A stretch of 64,000 nt of DNA from Paroedura picta (Eukaryota > Chordata > Lepidosauria > Squamata > Gekkonidae): NCBI RefSeq assembly GCF_049243985.1, contig NC_135384.1, positions 1,121,001 through 1,185,000 of the forward strand, written 5' to 3'. Below, one piece after another: positions 32,595 through 44,465 of this stretch; the first letter of the stretch is position 1, and each line of letters begins with the position of its first letter. The position numbers were made by a program, and so were the translations under genes. The notes beneath the pieces are model-generated. The model did no database searches and was not told the DNA's origin. It saw only the letters and a list, made by a program, of their open reading frames with translations.

Positions 32595-35500
32595 CAGCGG
32601 CAAGCTCATTAAGATAGCTTCACGGAAACCCGTCTTCCTGGGCAGCTGCAATCGGCAGTCTTTGAAGGGCCTGGGGGAAAACCCTGCACAGAACCACTGA
32701 GCCGGTTGGCCCCCTTTGAGCTCACAACACGGCCTTCTACTGAATCAGAGCCCCCCCCCTCCCTCCCTGATCCATCAGACTGGCAGCAGCTCTCCGGGTC
32801 TCGGGCAGAGAAGTCTTTCACATCACCTCTTTCAACTGAGAGGCTGAACTGGGGACCTCCTGTGTGCCAGGCCCCCGCTCTGCCACTGAGCCACGCTGCT
32901 TCCCTCTCCTATCCAAGCCCCACCCTCCCCAAGGGTTCGCACCCCACCCCTGCAGATTCCCAGGAAATTCCCCAACAGGAGTTGGCAACCCTGTTCCGCG
33001 GCCTCAGCTCTCTGTGCGGGCAAAGTTCAGCTCCCGCAGCCCAAGCCAGGTAGGGCTCAAAAGGCCAAAACCAACAACCTGCTCAAAAACCCCCTTTGAG
33101 AGAGGCTCCATCCTCTCTCAATCCATACCGGGTACTGCACTCTTTTCCAGGCAGCGGGGCACCAATCCACATTCCTGCCCGCCCCCCGGCAGGGAGCCAT
33201 ACGTACGGCGATCGAAGGGAAACTCATGCCGATGATGAAGTTGCAGGTCCAGTTGGCGAAGCCGGCCACGGCCATGGCGGCCGGGCGGGGGCCCTGGCTG
33301 AAGAGCTCGGCCACGATGAACCACGGGATGGGGCCCGGCCCGATCTCGAAAAACGCCACGAAGCCGAAGACGGACACCATGCTGAGATAGCTGATGGACT
33401 CCACTGTCTCCTGGTGGGACGGAGGGAGGGAGGGAGGGAGGGATGCCGGGGCTAAGGAGGCAGCGGGGCGAATGGGGGCGAACAGGGGCTGGGAAACCTT
33501 TTGCTCCAAGCCAGAAGGCTCCCAGCGGCCCCTGCGGAGGGATGGCAGCCCCCAGAGAGCCGGTCCCTGGCCAAGGAAGAGCAAGGGGGCTTGGGGCAAG
33601 CAAACGGCTTTCACACTTGTTTAACGCCACACTGCCAAGGCAGGCAGCAGAAGCGCATGAAGCGCATGGGCAGCTCTCTCATCCTCGCCTGCCTCCCCAG
33701 GAGTCTGCAGTGGGGAGAGGAAGGGAAGGAGACTGTGAGTGCCTGGGACTCCTTTGAGTGCTGGAAAGGGGGCTCTTCTTCTGTCGCTTCCGAGATCTGA
33801 CCAGGGCGGACTAGCCTGGGCCATCCTGGTCAGACAGAGCGCTGCAGAGGTGGTGGGCCACTGACCCCCTCTGCGCCCTGACCCTGGACTGCCTTCTGGT
33901 CTCCCACCCAGCTGGGCTATCCAAGGCCCACCCTGCGTACCTTAGAAAGGGCTGCCCAAAGTCCAAATTGAGGCCTCCCATTTGCCTCCCAAAGTCCTGA
34001 AAGACCCTCTCCAGATCTGGGGGGTGGGGGGTGGTGCGGCTCCTGTAGAGGAACCCTTGTTTGTTGCCCAGGTAAGACTCACCTGCAAGGCGAGGGCCGC
34101 TGTCATGAGGAGGGCGCAGCCACACATCCCCCCCAGGCCCAGCATGTGCAGCGTGCGTCTCCCTGCGCGCTCCACCAAGAAGAGCTGGAGGGGGAAGAAG
34201 GGGGCAGCGTCAGAGAAAGAAGAACACGTAGGAACGCCAACTACTGATCTGCCTCCCTCCACGACGTCTCCTCCTTGTGACTCTCCAGGGACTCCAGCAG
34301 AGACAGACCGTCCCCGGTACCTGCTCCCGGAGAACTGTAAACTCGGATGTCGCTGGGGACAGGAGCTCAACCCACGGCCCGCTCCACACTTCCACTGGAG
34401 GGGGGATGCCAGCCTCCAGGTGGGACCGGGAGATCTCCCAGGATTACAGCTGATCTCCAGATGAAAGAGATCAGTTCCCCGGAGCACAGCTAGCTGAAGA
34501 TGCTCGGAAGAGGGATGCCAGCCTCCAGGCAAGACCTGGCAATCCCCTGGAATGGGGCCTCATTTCCAGACGACAGAAATAAATTCTCCTGAAGGAAGTC
34601 TGCAGGAGTCTCCCCACTTGGATCTAGCAACCACACCACGCCGTCTCCTGCTGCTGACCAGTCCTAATTCTAAGGCATTATGCCCTGCTGAGGTCCCGCC
34701 CCTTCTGTAAGCCCCTCCCTCCCTCCCTGGCTCTGCCCCAAACCATCAGGAACTGCCCAACTCTGAGCTGCTAGGGGGGGGGGGCTGTGGGATCTTGGGA
34801 TCCACGAAGCAGACCTCGAGGAGAGCTCTGGGGGGCATGCGTGGATTCCCCCCCCCCAGGCCACATGGTGCAGGGCTTTTACCGAAATGATTGTGAACAC
34901 GGTGTTGATCACCCCGGCTCCAATGGTGGCATAGGCAGCGTTTGTGACCTTCGCCTTGGAGAAGATGTCTGTCGAGTAGTAGAATATCTGGAAGAAGAAG
35001 GGGGGCAGAGGCTGTCACGGAGGGGGGCCCCAGTCACTGCCCCCCACACCACGTCCCGGCCCCCTTGGCCACCGAGGCCCCGACTCACGGCGTTGATGCC
35101 GGAGAGCTGCTGGGAGAGCTGCAGGATGATGGCGATGAGCAGGGGCTGGCGGTACATGCGGGAGCGGAAGAGCTCCAGGATGGACACTTTGCGCTCCATG
35201 TCCATGCGCCGCTTCTCTTCCTTCATCTCGTTCAGCGCGGCGCTCACGTCTGTGCAACCCGTCAGCCGCCTGAGACCTGGGGTGGGGGCAGGAGGGAGCT
35301 CTTCAGCATGTGCTGGGGGGGGGAAGAGGGGGCAAACCCACAGCAAGAGGGCCTGCTTTGCCAACAAATAACAGCTAGAAGGAGGAGGAGGAGGTCCTCA
35401 GATGCCGCTTTTCTCTACCCAAAGGAGTCTTACAATCCCCTTCCCTTTCCTCTCCCCACAACAGACACCCTGTGAGGTGGGTGAGGCTGAGAGAGCCCTG

Positions 35501-38500
35501 ATATTCCTGCTCGGTCAGAACAGTTTTATCAGTGCCATGGCAAGCCCAAGGTCACCCAGCTGGTTACATGTGGGGGAGTGCAGAATCGAACCTGGCATGC
35601 TAGATTAGAAGTCCGCACTCCTAACCACGACACCAGGCTCACCCCTTGAATAACGCTTTGTTGGTGTGCAGGGGGCTGGACTAGATGACCCTGGAGGTCC
35701 CTTCTATGACTCATTCCCTGAACCCAGAGCTGGCCTTCCCTTGTTGCCTCAGTCTTTGGGGAGCCTGTTCAACTGGGCAAGCTGGTTCTCCCTTCGAAAA
35801 GGAGGCTGTTGCATCACGGTGGGTGTTGTCAGCTCTGAGGGCTTAATTGGTACCCTGCTGTCCAGATGGCCCCTGCTGAGCCGGATCCCCAAGCCAGCCA
35901 GAAGAGCGGCCTTCTTCACAGACAGTAGCGCCGCCCCCCACAGGGGCTCCCAGACGCCTGCTGGGGGGGCACAAGCGGGAGCAGAAGTGCAGGATCAGGA
36001 AAGGAAAAAGCTTGGGGAGACACTCTGAAACTCTGCCCGAACACGGATGACCCTTTCTTGGCTGAGGGTCAAGGAAGGCGGGGCACGAGAGGACAGGGAA
36101 GGGGCTGGAGAAAGCGGCTGCTTTGGAGGGCGGACGCCATGGCGCTGTTCTCCAAGTCATGCCAACGTCCGGCTCCATCCCCAAAGCCCCCAGCCATTTC
36201 CCACTCACCCCCACCCACCCCAAAACAGACACTTTCTCCAGGGGGACAGACCTGTGTGGTCGGGAGACCCGTTGTGATCCCAGGAGGTTTGAGAAGGAAG
36301 TTCCCGGGGGGATGAGACGGCGGATCCTGGGGGTGCTTCCCTGGGGATCTGAACACACACCGTGGGGCTGACCCCCAAGAAGACGGGGGGTAGAGGGAGG
36401 TGGGGAACCCAGGGAAGGACGGCGGGGCGGGAAGGTGGGCAGAGGGAGGGTGGGGGGCAGGCCCAGACCGGGCGGGGGGACACTCACTCTCTTTGGCCTT
36501 GGACTCCTTGTTGCGGATGATGTAGAGGTACCGGGGGCTCTCGGGGCAGAAGGGGAAGAGCAGCAGCTGGAGAGTGGAGGGCACCACCGTCAGGCCCATC
36601 AGGAGGGGCCACAAGACCCCCGTGCCCAGGATGGTGTCCAGGCCAAACACCTGCGGGGGCAGAGAGAGAGAGAGAGAGAGAGAGGTGGTGTGACTCAAGC
36701 CCTACGGCCAAGGCCTGGCACGTCCCCTCCAAAGGTCCAGCAGGACACAACCCCAAAGCAGCCGCCGTCTCCAGGGAACTCCTTTCCGATGTCTGGAGAC
36801 CTGTCGTGATTCTGGGGGACCTGGAGGCTGGGCACCCGAAGCCCCCCACTGGAGGAACTGCATGGGGGGGGGGCGGTCCGTTACCTGTGCAATGAGGATC
36901 CCCGTGACGATGGCCAGTTGATGCAGCGTCCCCAGCGCCCCCCTCAGGTTGGTGGGGGAGATCTCTCCCACGTACATGGGTACCAGGCCTGACGCGAAAC
37001 CTGGGAGGGAAGGGAAGGGAAGGGGCAGGGGGAGAGAGACGATGGGCAGAGGGCTGGTTGCATCTGTCCGGTCACTTCTGGCCGCCTCTCGGAGATCCAC
37101 GGTGATTAAAGAGAACCTCCACATCCAGAGGGAGTCAACCTCTGAGTCCCAGAGCCAGAGGCAGCATCAGGGGAAGGCCTCTGCCTCCGTGCCCTGCTGT
37201 TGGTCATCCGGAAGAACTGCTTGGCCCCTGGGTGAGGCTCAGACGGACCCTCGCTGGTCTGATCCAGCAGGCCTCCTCAGGTGTTTCCACCGAGCAAGGA
37301 GACGTTTTGCCTACTGAAACCTCCATATTCAAAGGCAGTCAGTCTCCGAATCCCAGTGCCAGGAGGAAACATCAGGGGACGGCCCCGTCCAACATGCCCT
37401 GTCCCTTTGGTCCTCCAGAGGAACTGGTTGGCCGCTAAGTGAGGCAGGAGGCAGAACCGGACACAATACGTCCGCTTTTGTTTAATTCGGATAGTAACGC
37501 TTCAGCATTTCAGGCGAAGGCCCTTTAATTTGTACAGCTGGAGGCTTCCGGCAGACGCTGGAGGCCGTGCCCTGGGCTCAGAGCTTCTGTTTCATTTTAC
37601 GGTCTCCTTCCTCCCCTCTCAGCGCCTCCGGGGGGGGGGGGGGGGCTCCATTCTCATTCTCGGCTGCTTCCGATGTTGCTGGGGCCTCCTCGGTCTGTAT
37701 CTTATCTGCCCCTCCCTTGATATTGGCACCTTCTTTCATCTTTTATTAACTCTAATAATGGTGATTAACCTTTCATCTACACCAGTCTTGTATATCAACC
37801 TTTATCAACACTTGTCTACTTATCACTGGAGCGATAAGGATATTCTGAGAGTCGGTTTCATCTTTGGAGCATTTCGATTTTCTCTCTTTACTTTTATATT
37901 TCAAACTTTATATTTCATGTTTACATCTCTATCTCCACCCCTTCCCCAACCCTTTCCTGTTGCTCCTGCCTCAAGCACAGACCCCCCCCCTCCCCTCCAT
38001 CCCTTCTTCTTGGGGGGCGGGCTGAGGGGCAAGAAGGCCGAGGGGACCCTTTGACCCTGCTCATTCTACGCCTTCGGTTTGGATTTCCTCTGGTGGTTGA
38101 GGTCTCCCTCCCAGTTTGGGTCCAGTTGGAGCACCACTTTGGAGACCCCTCCCCTTCTCCAGTCCCCTGCTTCCCCCCTCCTCTTGGGCCGCTGTGCCTC
38201 CCTCCCCCCCCCCCAGTCTCACCCGTCCCTCCGGTACCTGAGAAGACCCCGATGAGGAAACGCCCCAGGATCATCATCTCGTAGGACTTCCCGACTTGGG
38301 CTAGGCCCATCATGGCTCCTCCGAGGAAGGCCAGGCTGTTGTTCACAATCATGGCCCTCTTCCTGCAAGCGGGCAGAAGAAGAGACCCCCGAGGGCAATG
38401 AGGCTCAGCGGGGACGGCTGCCGGTCAGCTAGCCTGTCGGGGCAGCCTTGCTAGTGGCTCTGGAAGCCCCTGCCCCTGGTGCCTGGAGGGGCGAATCCCG

Positions 38501-41500
38501 TGGCCTGGCATGGTGGGGCATTCTGCACAGGGCCTTTCTTGAAGCAGCCCCCACCCCACGACTGAGGCTGCTTTGCACCCAACGAGAGGGGAAGGAAGAC
38601 TCTGTTCCCTTGACGGCCTCCCCAGAGACACCGTCTGCGACTGAGGCGGCCCAACAGGAAGGGGAGAAGAGCTGGACTCGCGTCCGGGAGCCCCTCGGGG
38701 ACCAAGATTTGAAACGATTCACTGCTCATTCCCACAGAAGGTCCTTTGCCAACCTGCGGCAGGTGACTTGTGATCCATGCAAAAGCACTCTGCGCATGGT
38801 CAAAGGCACTCCTGCGTTTACGAGGCACAGCAGGGGACTCACCTGCCCAGCCATTCGGAGACGATGCCCACCATGAAAGAGGAGATCATGCCCCCGATGG
38901 AGAAGATGGCGACGGACAAGGACCAGAGCGTGGTGAGGGTGTCGGGGTCGATGGGCGTTGGCTCCTCTTTGCCCTGGCGCTCCATCCAGGTGGCATTGTA
39001 GCTCTGTTCAATTATCTGAGAGCAAGAGGACAGTCCCGGTGGAAAAATAAATTCGGCCAGCCGTGGCTCCTCCCAGCAAACTTGGCAAAACATATCTGCA
39101 CATGCTCAGAGGCACGCTGGTTCTGCAATGTCAGCCTGCATCTGCCGAGCGCCCCCAGAGTTCAGAACAGGAGAGCCCTGCAGGATCAGATCAGGCGTCC
39201 CTCCAGCCCAGCATCTTTTTGGCCAATTAGATCCCTGCAGGAAGCTGGCGAACTAGACAGATGGGCCAAAGCCTCCCCCCTCAGCATTAGTCTTCAAAGA
39301 TACACTGCCTCTGAACATGGAGGCCCCGCTTTGTGTCCATAGCTAGCCTTCAAGGGACCTCTCCTCCAGGAACGGTCGAATCCCTTCTGAAAGCTATCTG
39401 AATTGGAAGGGGCCATGACATCCTGCAGCCAGGAGTTCCTCAAGTGAATTATGGCACATTGCTTGCTGCCCCCCAGAAGGTCTTGAAGCCGGGCATGGAG
39501 GCTGAAGCCCCTCCTTTTTATTACAGCCACACCTCCAGGGCCTGGCCCTCAGATAGACTTCCTTGGAACATGCAGGCTCCTCCCCCCTGGATTTTGCAGC
39601 CTGGAAGAAGAGGGATCTGCCCTCTCTTCTTTCTGGGCACTCACATACCTTCTGCGGGGCATTGATGACACCAATGTTGTACCCAAACTGCAAGGATCCC
39701 AAGACGGCCGTGAAGACGGACAAAATCAAGGTGGAGGTTATCCGGCTCCCAGCATCCTCCAAGCCCTCCTGCAAGAGACCACACACCCACCCAGGTGAAA
39801 AGGGGCACCGTCCTGGTTTCACAAACAAACTCTTTGTGCACATCTGTGTGTCTCCTGCGTTGTGAGGCAGCACAAGGAACCCAAGATGCTTCTGGGCTGG
39901 CAAGGAAACATATCTACAAAATCCTTCTGAGAGATTCCGCATCTAACGCAGACGAGTAAACAACAAAACGCATTATCTTGTTCTCCACTCGCATTTGCAG
40001 CCTCGCTCCTCCTGCGTCCATTCGATGAAAACAGCAACGGGCTGGAAGAAGCCCGTAGCTTGCTAAATCACAATGTCGAAAGATGCTGTAAAGCCCCAAC
40101 AGAGGTATTCGGCAGCCAGCACCAGTCTTGTGCGGTTTCCCCATGGAAGCTGCAGCTGCTGACAGAGTCCAGCTGCAATGAAGTCTCCACAGGGCAAGTT
40201 TCTCTACCATTTCCCTGCTTCAATCAACCTGCGATGGCCATTCCCCCTGCCCTACAGGGCAACGTACCAGGGAAGGGGGTCTTTAAAAATTGGCATTTGA
40301 CATATCCCTATATAGTTATAACTTTCTGTTGTTTGGTTTTGAGTCAACCTGGTGCCCTTTTCATTGTGGAGATATAATCAGAGGAGTTAGATATGTCCTC
40401 TTTTTAAAATGAAAACTGGGAATTTAGAGAACCCAATAGTTTGCTGTCGATCCAGCCATCCAGTGAATGCGGGAGAAATGGTCACTGGGGGTGGGCGGAG
40501 TGCAATCAGAGCACACAGGGTGGGGATGCCAACCTCCAGGTGGCACCAGGAGACCTCTTGCTATTACAGTTGATCTTCAGACATCCAGTACCAGTCCCGC
40601 TGGAGAAAATGGCTGTTTTGGAGGGTGCGCCCACTGGGGGCCCTCCCGTGTCCCCCCCAGGCTGCAGCCCCCAAACCTCCAGGCATGTCCCATCCCAGAG
40701 CCTGCTGGGCAGGGAGCACATCTGGTTTGCTCCCATGGGGCTCGTGTGGGAACACTTCCTGGCAGATTTATTTGCTCTAGACATTTGTCCGTCCCCCTCT
40801 CCATAATCCAGACCTGAATGTCAAGATGACTCCAAAACGAACCAATAAAGCAAAACCAGGAAGGCAATAAAAGGAGTCAATAAAAGGAAATGCCCAGTAA
40901 AAGTTGGCAAACTGTGCCCAGCGTTACAAGAGGGAAGGCCAGAGAAAGAACATTTCTCTTGCAGCTACCCCATGTCTGCCCTTTTAACGCTCCCCCCTCT
41001 GGGCTGGGGAGGGACAGAATGCCCCAAGGCACCTCCAGTTGAAAGCCCTTGCATTTTGGATCCCCATATCTGACCATGAACTCTTTGGGAAGTAGCCTCC
41101 AGGTCAGGGCTGGAGATCCCGCAGAATTACCACTCAGTTCCCCTGGAGAAAATGACTGCTCTGTAGAATAAACTCTGGGGCATTGGACTCTGACTGATGC
41201 CCCCCCCCACTCCCCACCCCTCCCTCCCTAGACTGCGCACCACCCTCCAGCCTCCAGGGATCTCCCACCCTGGGGTTGGCAGCCTATCAAGCTTCTTGTC
41301 CAGACTTCCTTTTTTCAACGCATGGAAACCGGAAGAGGGAAACGTAAAAGAGAAGTCTGGAGTCTGGTGTGAATGCTGCAGTCGTGCAGTGCGTGCCTAC
41401 GGGGTGTGTGTACCTATCGCCCGCCTTCTGCCCGCCCCGGCCTTCTCCATGCCCAGGCTGGCAAGAGAAGCGTCCGTATTTCACAGGGCCAAGAGGAAAG

Positions 41501-43041
41501 CCTGTGCCATGCTCTGCCACCCCCAGGCCCCCACTCACGCCACCGGAAGCCGGCCCAAGGCACGCAGGAACGGATCGGCCAGGAGATGAGACCTTATTTT
41601 GCATCCGGGTGGGCGGCCGTGTTGGTCCGAAGCAGCAGAACAAAGCTGGAGTCCAGGGGCGCCTTGAAGGCCAACCGGGTTTTAGATCAGCTTTCATGTC
41701 CATGCACGCTTAATTAGATTCAGTGCATGCACCCACCCGGAAGCTCATATACCTTGAATAAAACGTTGTGGGTCTGAAAGGAGCCCCTGGATCATGCTTG
41801 GTTCTCTTATTTTATCTGTGGCTTCAGTTCCAGCCCACCTTTGTCAGGAAAGACAACCCTTTGGGGGGCAGAAGGAAAAGAAGCTGCCCATTGTTCTCTG
41901 CCTTGCACCAAGGAGACAAGCGTTTCAGCCGGATAAACCCCGAATGTCCGGCTACGGTGCCCTTGATGGAGGCCTCGGGTAAAGGTCAAACACCACCCAA
42001 GCTCCAAAGACAGAAAGGAGCGCTACGGCCAAGGCAGATGTTCAACCGTGCACTTCTATGCACTCGCCTTGCACGGGCCCCGTGTCCAACCCACATCTCA
42101 TGCAACCTCGGAAGGGGGGGGGGGCTGGAAGGAGACTTCAAGGTCAAACGTCATCCTTGGCCTGAGGAGAAGGGTGAGATGCGGCAGGGGGCAGCCACAG
42201 GTTCCTGCCCCATGAACCTCTTGTGAAATTCACGGCTCACACATAATGCCCGGACCCCTGGCCTGGTAAGAGGGCTGGACACGAAAGGCCATCACAAACA
42301 GGGCAAAGCAGATGGAAACATGGGGGGGGGTCTGCCTTCCCAGGACATCTGTGCAAAGGACATGCGGAGGTTGTGGTGGGGCCCAGCGGACATGCACAAA
42401 CCTTTGCCCGAATTATTATGGTTGCTACGACACAATCAGGGCTGCATTTAGAAGAAGAAGAGTTGGTTCTTACATTTCGTGTTCTTCCCAGCTTATGTAA
42501 CCACTCGGCGGGTGGGGCAGGAGTCTCCAGCAGTCTAGATCAGGCTGCCCTCCCCCCGCCCTGATTCCCCCAAATGTCACACCCTTCTCCTGTTCCTGAA
42601 ATGCACTGCGCTTATCTTGGCCCATCAATTTCCACATTTCTGCTGGGCGCATTCTTTCGCAGCTTTCCTGTATGGCTGCTGGGACTTCCGGTGCAATTTT
42701 TGGCATGTCCAGGCGGGCACAGATCTGGCATGGGATCGACCGAAATGTGCCATCTCTCAGCGTCTGCTTTCTTACCTGCCTAAACCGGGGGGGGGGGTCC
42801 CTGTCTCAGCAGCCAATCCCCCTTGCCGTAATCGGCCTCACAGGGGGGCACAGCATCCCTCCCTCCCTCCCGCCCTCTCCCCACCCCAGTTCCAGCTGCA
42901 TCTGGGAACCCGTCCCGTCCCTGGCATCCTTTCCCTGCCCAAGGAGCCTGCAAGGGTCTCTTCTGCACACCCCAGGAATAGAACCCGGAGCCAGGCGGCA
43001 GAGGGGTGGGAAATACCACCTACCTTTCGGCCAGGTACCAT
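31540..43041 (-). CDS. SLC2A4: SLC2A4, insulin-responsive glucose transporter GLUT4 (11 exons, complete)
   Basis: A 12-helix facilitative glucose carrier of muscle and fat. Exons, minus strand: 43024-43041 (candidate exon 1), 39649-39768, 38843-39015, 38238-38362, 36885-37000, 36488-36650, 35089-35276, 34883-34987, 34083-34184, 33207-33410, 31540-31743. Phases join to 505 residues (human 509). Visible motifs: [12 protein letters not shown], the glycosylation site [66 protein letters not shown] and VPETRGRTF. The tail [18 protein letters not shown] keeps the GLUT4 dileucine at the human distance from the end, which separates it from GLUT1, GLUT3 and GLUT14. Exon 1 encodes only MVPGRK with a strong Kozak context and a GTAGGT donor. 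It lacks the FQQI signal, and this exon is the weakest part of the model. Confidence 0.93.
31775..31975 (-). mobile_element. tRNA-headed SINE (SLC2A4 intron 10)
   Basis: On the plus strand: GACAACCCTGCATGGTAGGC, TAGGCTGAGAGTGTGACTTG, CAAAGTCACCCAATGAGATT, then GGGATTTGAACCCAGAACCT (B box, complement). The A-box end is lost. Confidence 0.6.
32285..32475 (+). mobile_element. hAT-like non-autonomous repeat (SLC2A4 intron 10)
   Basis: Signature pieces: TTGCAACCTCCAGATGCAAC, CTGGAGATCCCCCGAGATGA, CAACTGATATCC, then TTCCCAAGTTGCAGTTGGCA at the end. A diverged copy of the family at 45612. Confidence 0.5.
32562..32590. repeat. (CA)n microsatellite
   Basis: About 14 CA units in SLC2A4 intron 10, next to a hAT-like copy. 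Confidence 0.85.
32838..32910 (-). mobile_element. tRNA-derived SINE fragment (SLC2A4 intron 10)
   Basis: The minus strand gives GTGGCTCAGTGGCAGAGCG and a B-box-like GTCCCCAGTTCAGCC. Same family as in the GPS2 introns, but here in the sense orientation of the host gene. Confidence 0.6.
34398..34780 (+). mobile_element. Two tandem hAT-like repeat copies (SLC2A4 intron 8)
   Basis: Two partial copies start with GGGATGCCAGCCTCCAGG (about 34395 and 34510). They carry GGGAGATCTCCCAGGATTAC and AGATCAGTTCCCCGGAGCAC in the first, and GCATTATGCCCTGCTGAGGT in the second. No coding content. Confidence 0.55.
35372..35648 (-). mobile_element. tRNA-headed SINE, near full length (SLC2A4 intron 6)
   Basis: The minus strand starts GCCTGGTGTCGTGGTTAGGA (A box), then CCAGGTTCGATTCTGCACTC (B box). 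The body has GGTGACCTTGGGC, TGAGGTGGGTGAG in complement, and a trinucleotide tail seen as AGGAGGAGGAGG at 35380-35395. Three sibling copies nearby are shorter. Confidence 0.75.
35655..35735 (+). mobile_element. CR1-like 3' fragment (SLC2A4 intron 6)
   Basis: CAGGGGGCTGGACTAGATGA, then CCTGGAGGTCCCTTCTATGA, is the standard terminal phrase of CR1 elements in reptiles and birds. Confidence 0.65.
36090..36340 (-). mobile_element. hAT-like repeat, diverged (SLC2A4 intron 6)
   Basis: The complement gives a CCTCCTGGGATCACAACGGG pattern and CCCCCTGGAGAAAGTGTCTG. A second, shorter copy in intron 5 is at about 36745-36850. Confidence 0.45.
36661..36682. repeat. (GA)n microsatellite
   Basis: About 11 GA units in SLC2A4 intron 5, starting about ten bases from the exon 6 acceptor, within its pyrimidine tract as seen on the gene strand. 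Confidence 0.85.
37085..37450 (+). repeat. Two tandem copies of a dispersed repeat (SLC2A4 intron 4)
   Basis: Two side-by-side copies (about 37085-37300 and 37315-37450) share CCTCCA-AT-CAGAGG/AAAGGCAGTC, CATCAGGGGA, CCTGTCCCTTTGGTCCTCC and GAACTGGTTGGCCGCTAAGT. The first ends with TGGTCTGATCCAGCAGGCCT. This phrase set is a common LINE- or SINE-type 3' end in squamates; I cannot name the family. Confidence 0.5.
40515..40700 (+). mobile_element. hAT-like non-autonomous repeat (SLC2A4 intron 1)
   Basis: GGGGATGCCAACCTCCAGGT, ACCTCTTGCTATTACAGTTG, CTGGAGAAAATGGCTGTTTT and CCCCAAACCTCCAGGCATGT follow the family order. A second copy is at about 41095-41285 and ends CACCCTGGGGTTGGCAGCC. Confidence 0.65.
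41610..41800. mobile_element. Palindromic MITE, family B (SLC2A4 intron 1)
   Basis: The left arm is GTGTTGGTCCGAAGCAGCAG, AACAAAGCTGGAGTCCAGGG. The centre is TTTCATGTCCATGCACGC. The right arm is CTTGAATAAAACGTTGTGGG, then GGAGCCCCTGGATCATGCTT. Same family as at 19385. Confidence 0.65.
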
Positions 43042-44200
43042 CCTGAGCCGGCTAGCAGCAACAGCGGCCTCGGAGTGACGCAGGCCGACCTGTCCCTCCC
43101 TCTTCCTCTGGGCGGGTTTGTTGGGCGAGGTCCTGTTTCCTAGGAAGGCAAGGCAGGGAGGGACGGCCAGAGGGGTGCCCTGCCGCGGGAAGGGAGAGCC
43201 GCAAGAGCCGAGGCTGTGCCGCCTAGTGGGCCACTCTCAGGGCCGCAGCCTCTGGCCGGGCAGAAATCCAACAGGTGAAGCTCTCTGCCAACTGGGCCAT
43301 GCCAGGGGGAGGGGAGCCTTCCCCTAAGGAGCAGCCAGCAGCAGAAGGCAGCAGAGCCCTGCTGGTGCGCTGCCAGTGGGGGCCAGGAGGCCTTAGGACC
43401 GGTGGGGCTTAGGGGCGGGGGGGGGGGGGTTAAAGCAGGCTCCAGGGCCTGGGCGCCTGGGGGCCTCGGAGGGCCTGCCGGCTGAGAGACGGCTGCAGCG
43501 GGACCAATTCTCCCTGGTCCATGGGGGGGGGGCATCTGATAGGCTTTCCTTCCAGCCGTAGCGCGGCTTCCCCCCCCCCCCCCGCCGCCCCCAGGGAGGG
43601 CCGCCCTGCGTGACAGGCAGGCAGCACAAAAGGCCCATATTAGGGGATGAGCCTGCAGCCCTGCAGCCTCCGGAATGTGCCTAGGGGAGGCGGGCTGACC
43701 TCCCAGGGCGCTTCCTCGGCCCCAGACTGCGGGACAGGAAGGCATGCGGAAGCCGGCTCTCCCGGGGATGGGACTCTGGGCCAAAGGGCCGGGGCGAGGC
43801 GGGGGGGGGGAGGGTTTGGAAAGATGCATTTGCCACACGGCTCTTGCTTTGCAAACAAGACAGGACATCGCCGTGAAATGGTGGCGTGCCTCTGAGCATG
43901 TGCAGGGTGCTTTTGTTGTCCTGCCTGAAGGGAGCTGGGGCCGGAGGATGGGACTTCAGCCAAGGGCGCCGTTACTTCTCCGAATTCAGACGTTCACAAG
44001 CACCGCAGCGTCCTCGCGTGTCAACGCCTGCCCCCTTCCCTCGGGATCAGATTTCCTTCGGGGCTAGAGGGAGATGCATCTTGCGTGTTGCAGGAGGAAA
44101 TGCACCCCCCCCCCGTCTAAGTGCCTCCTTCCTCCATCACTGCCCGTCCACTTAGCAAAGGTTTCGAAACTGACTTGCAGCTACTCTATAAATACAACAT
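43042..44200 (-). promoter_or_regulatory. SLC2A4: Probable SLC2A4 promoter region
   Basis: Upstream of the candidate exon 1 lies a moderately CpG-rich stretch with GGGCGGG near 43120. Farther up, CTATAAATAC at 44186-44195 is one base off the MEF2 consensus; MEF2 sites are essential in mammalian GLUT4 promoters. No start site or TATA box can be fixed. Confidence 0.35.
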
Positions 44201-44325
44201 GGGAGTAACCGTGAAAAAGAAAGGAAACGTTGTCGTCGGAGGTTTCTAAGAGCAGTTGCCAGGAAGAGCAGGGGGGGAGGCTGCAGGAGCATTACCTGGA
44301 GAGCAACCAGGCGTAGGGGCAGTGT

Positions 44326-44465
44326 GACTTATTCGATCCATTTATACCCCACTTTTTCTCCTACATGGAGACCCAGAGTCACTCAAGTCGTTCTCCTCAC
44401 CTCTGTTTTATATCCACAACAACCCTGCAAGGTCGGTTAGGCTGAGAGTGTGTGACCCGCTCAAG
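44326..44465 (-). mobile_element. tRNA-headed SINE fragment
   Basis: Plus-strand phrases: TACATGGAGACCCAGAGTCA, ACAACAACCCTGCAAGGTCG, TTAGGCTGAGAGTGTGTGAC. This is the body of the SINE family with a full copy at 35372; the head is missing. Confidence 0.55.

Noticed and set aside
39394-39942. Alternative SLC2A4 start reading MRNLSEGF straight into exon 2
   Set aside because: The frame runs across a clear exon 2 acceptor (CTCTTGCAG) through intron sequence, has no GLUT-like N-terminus and would lack a normal first exon.
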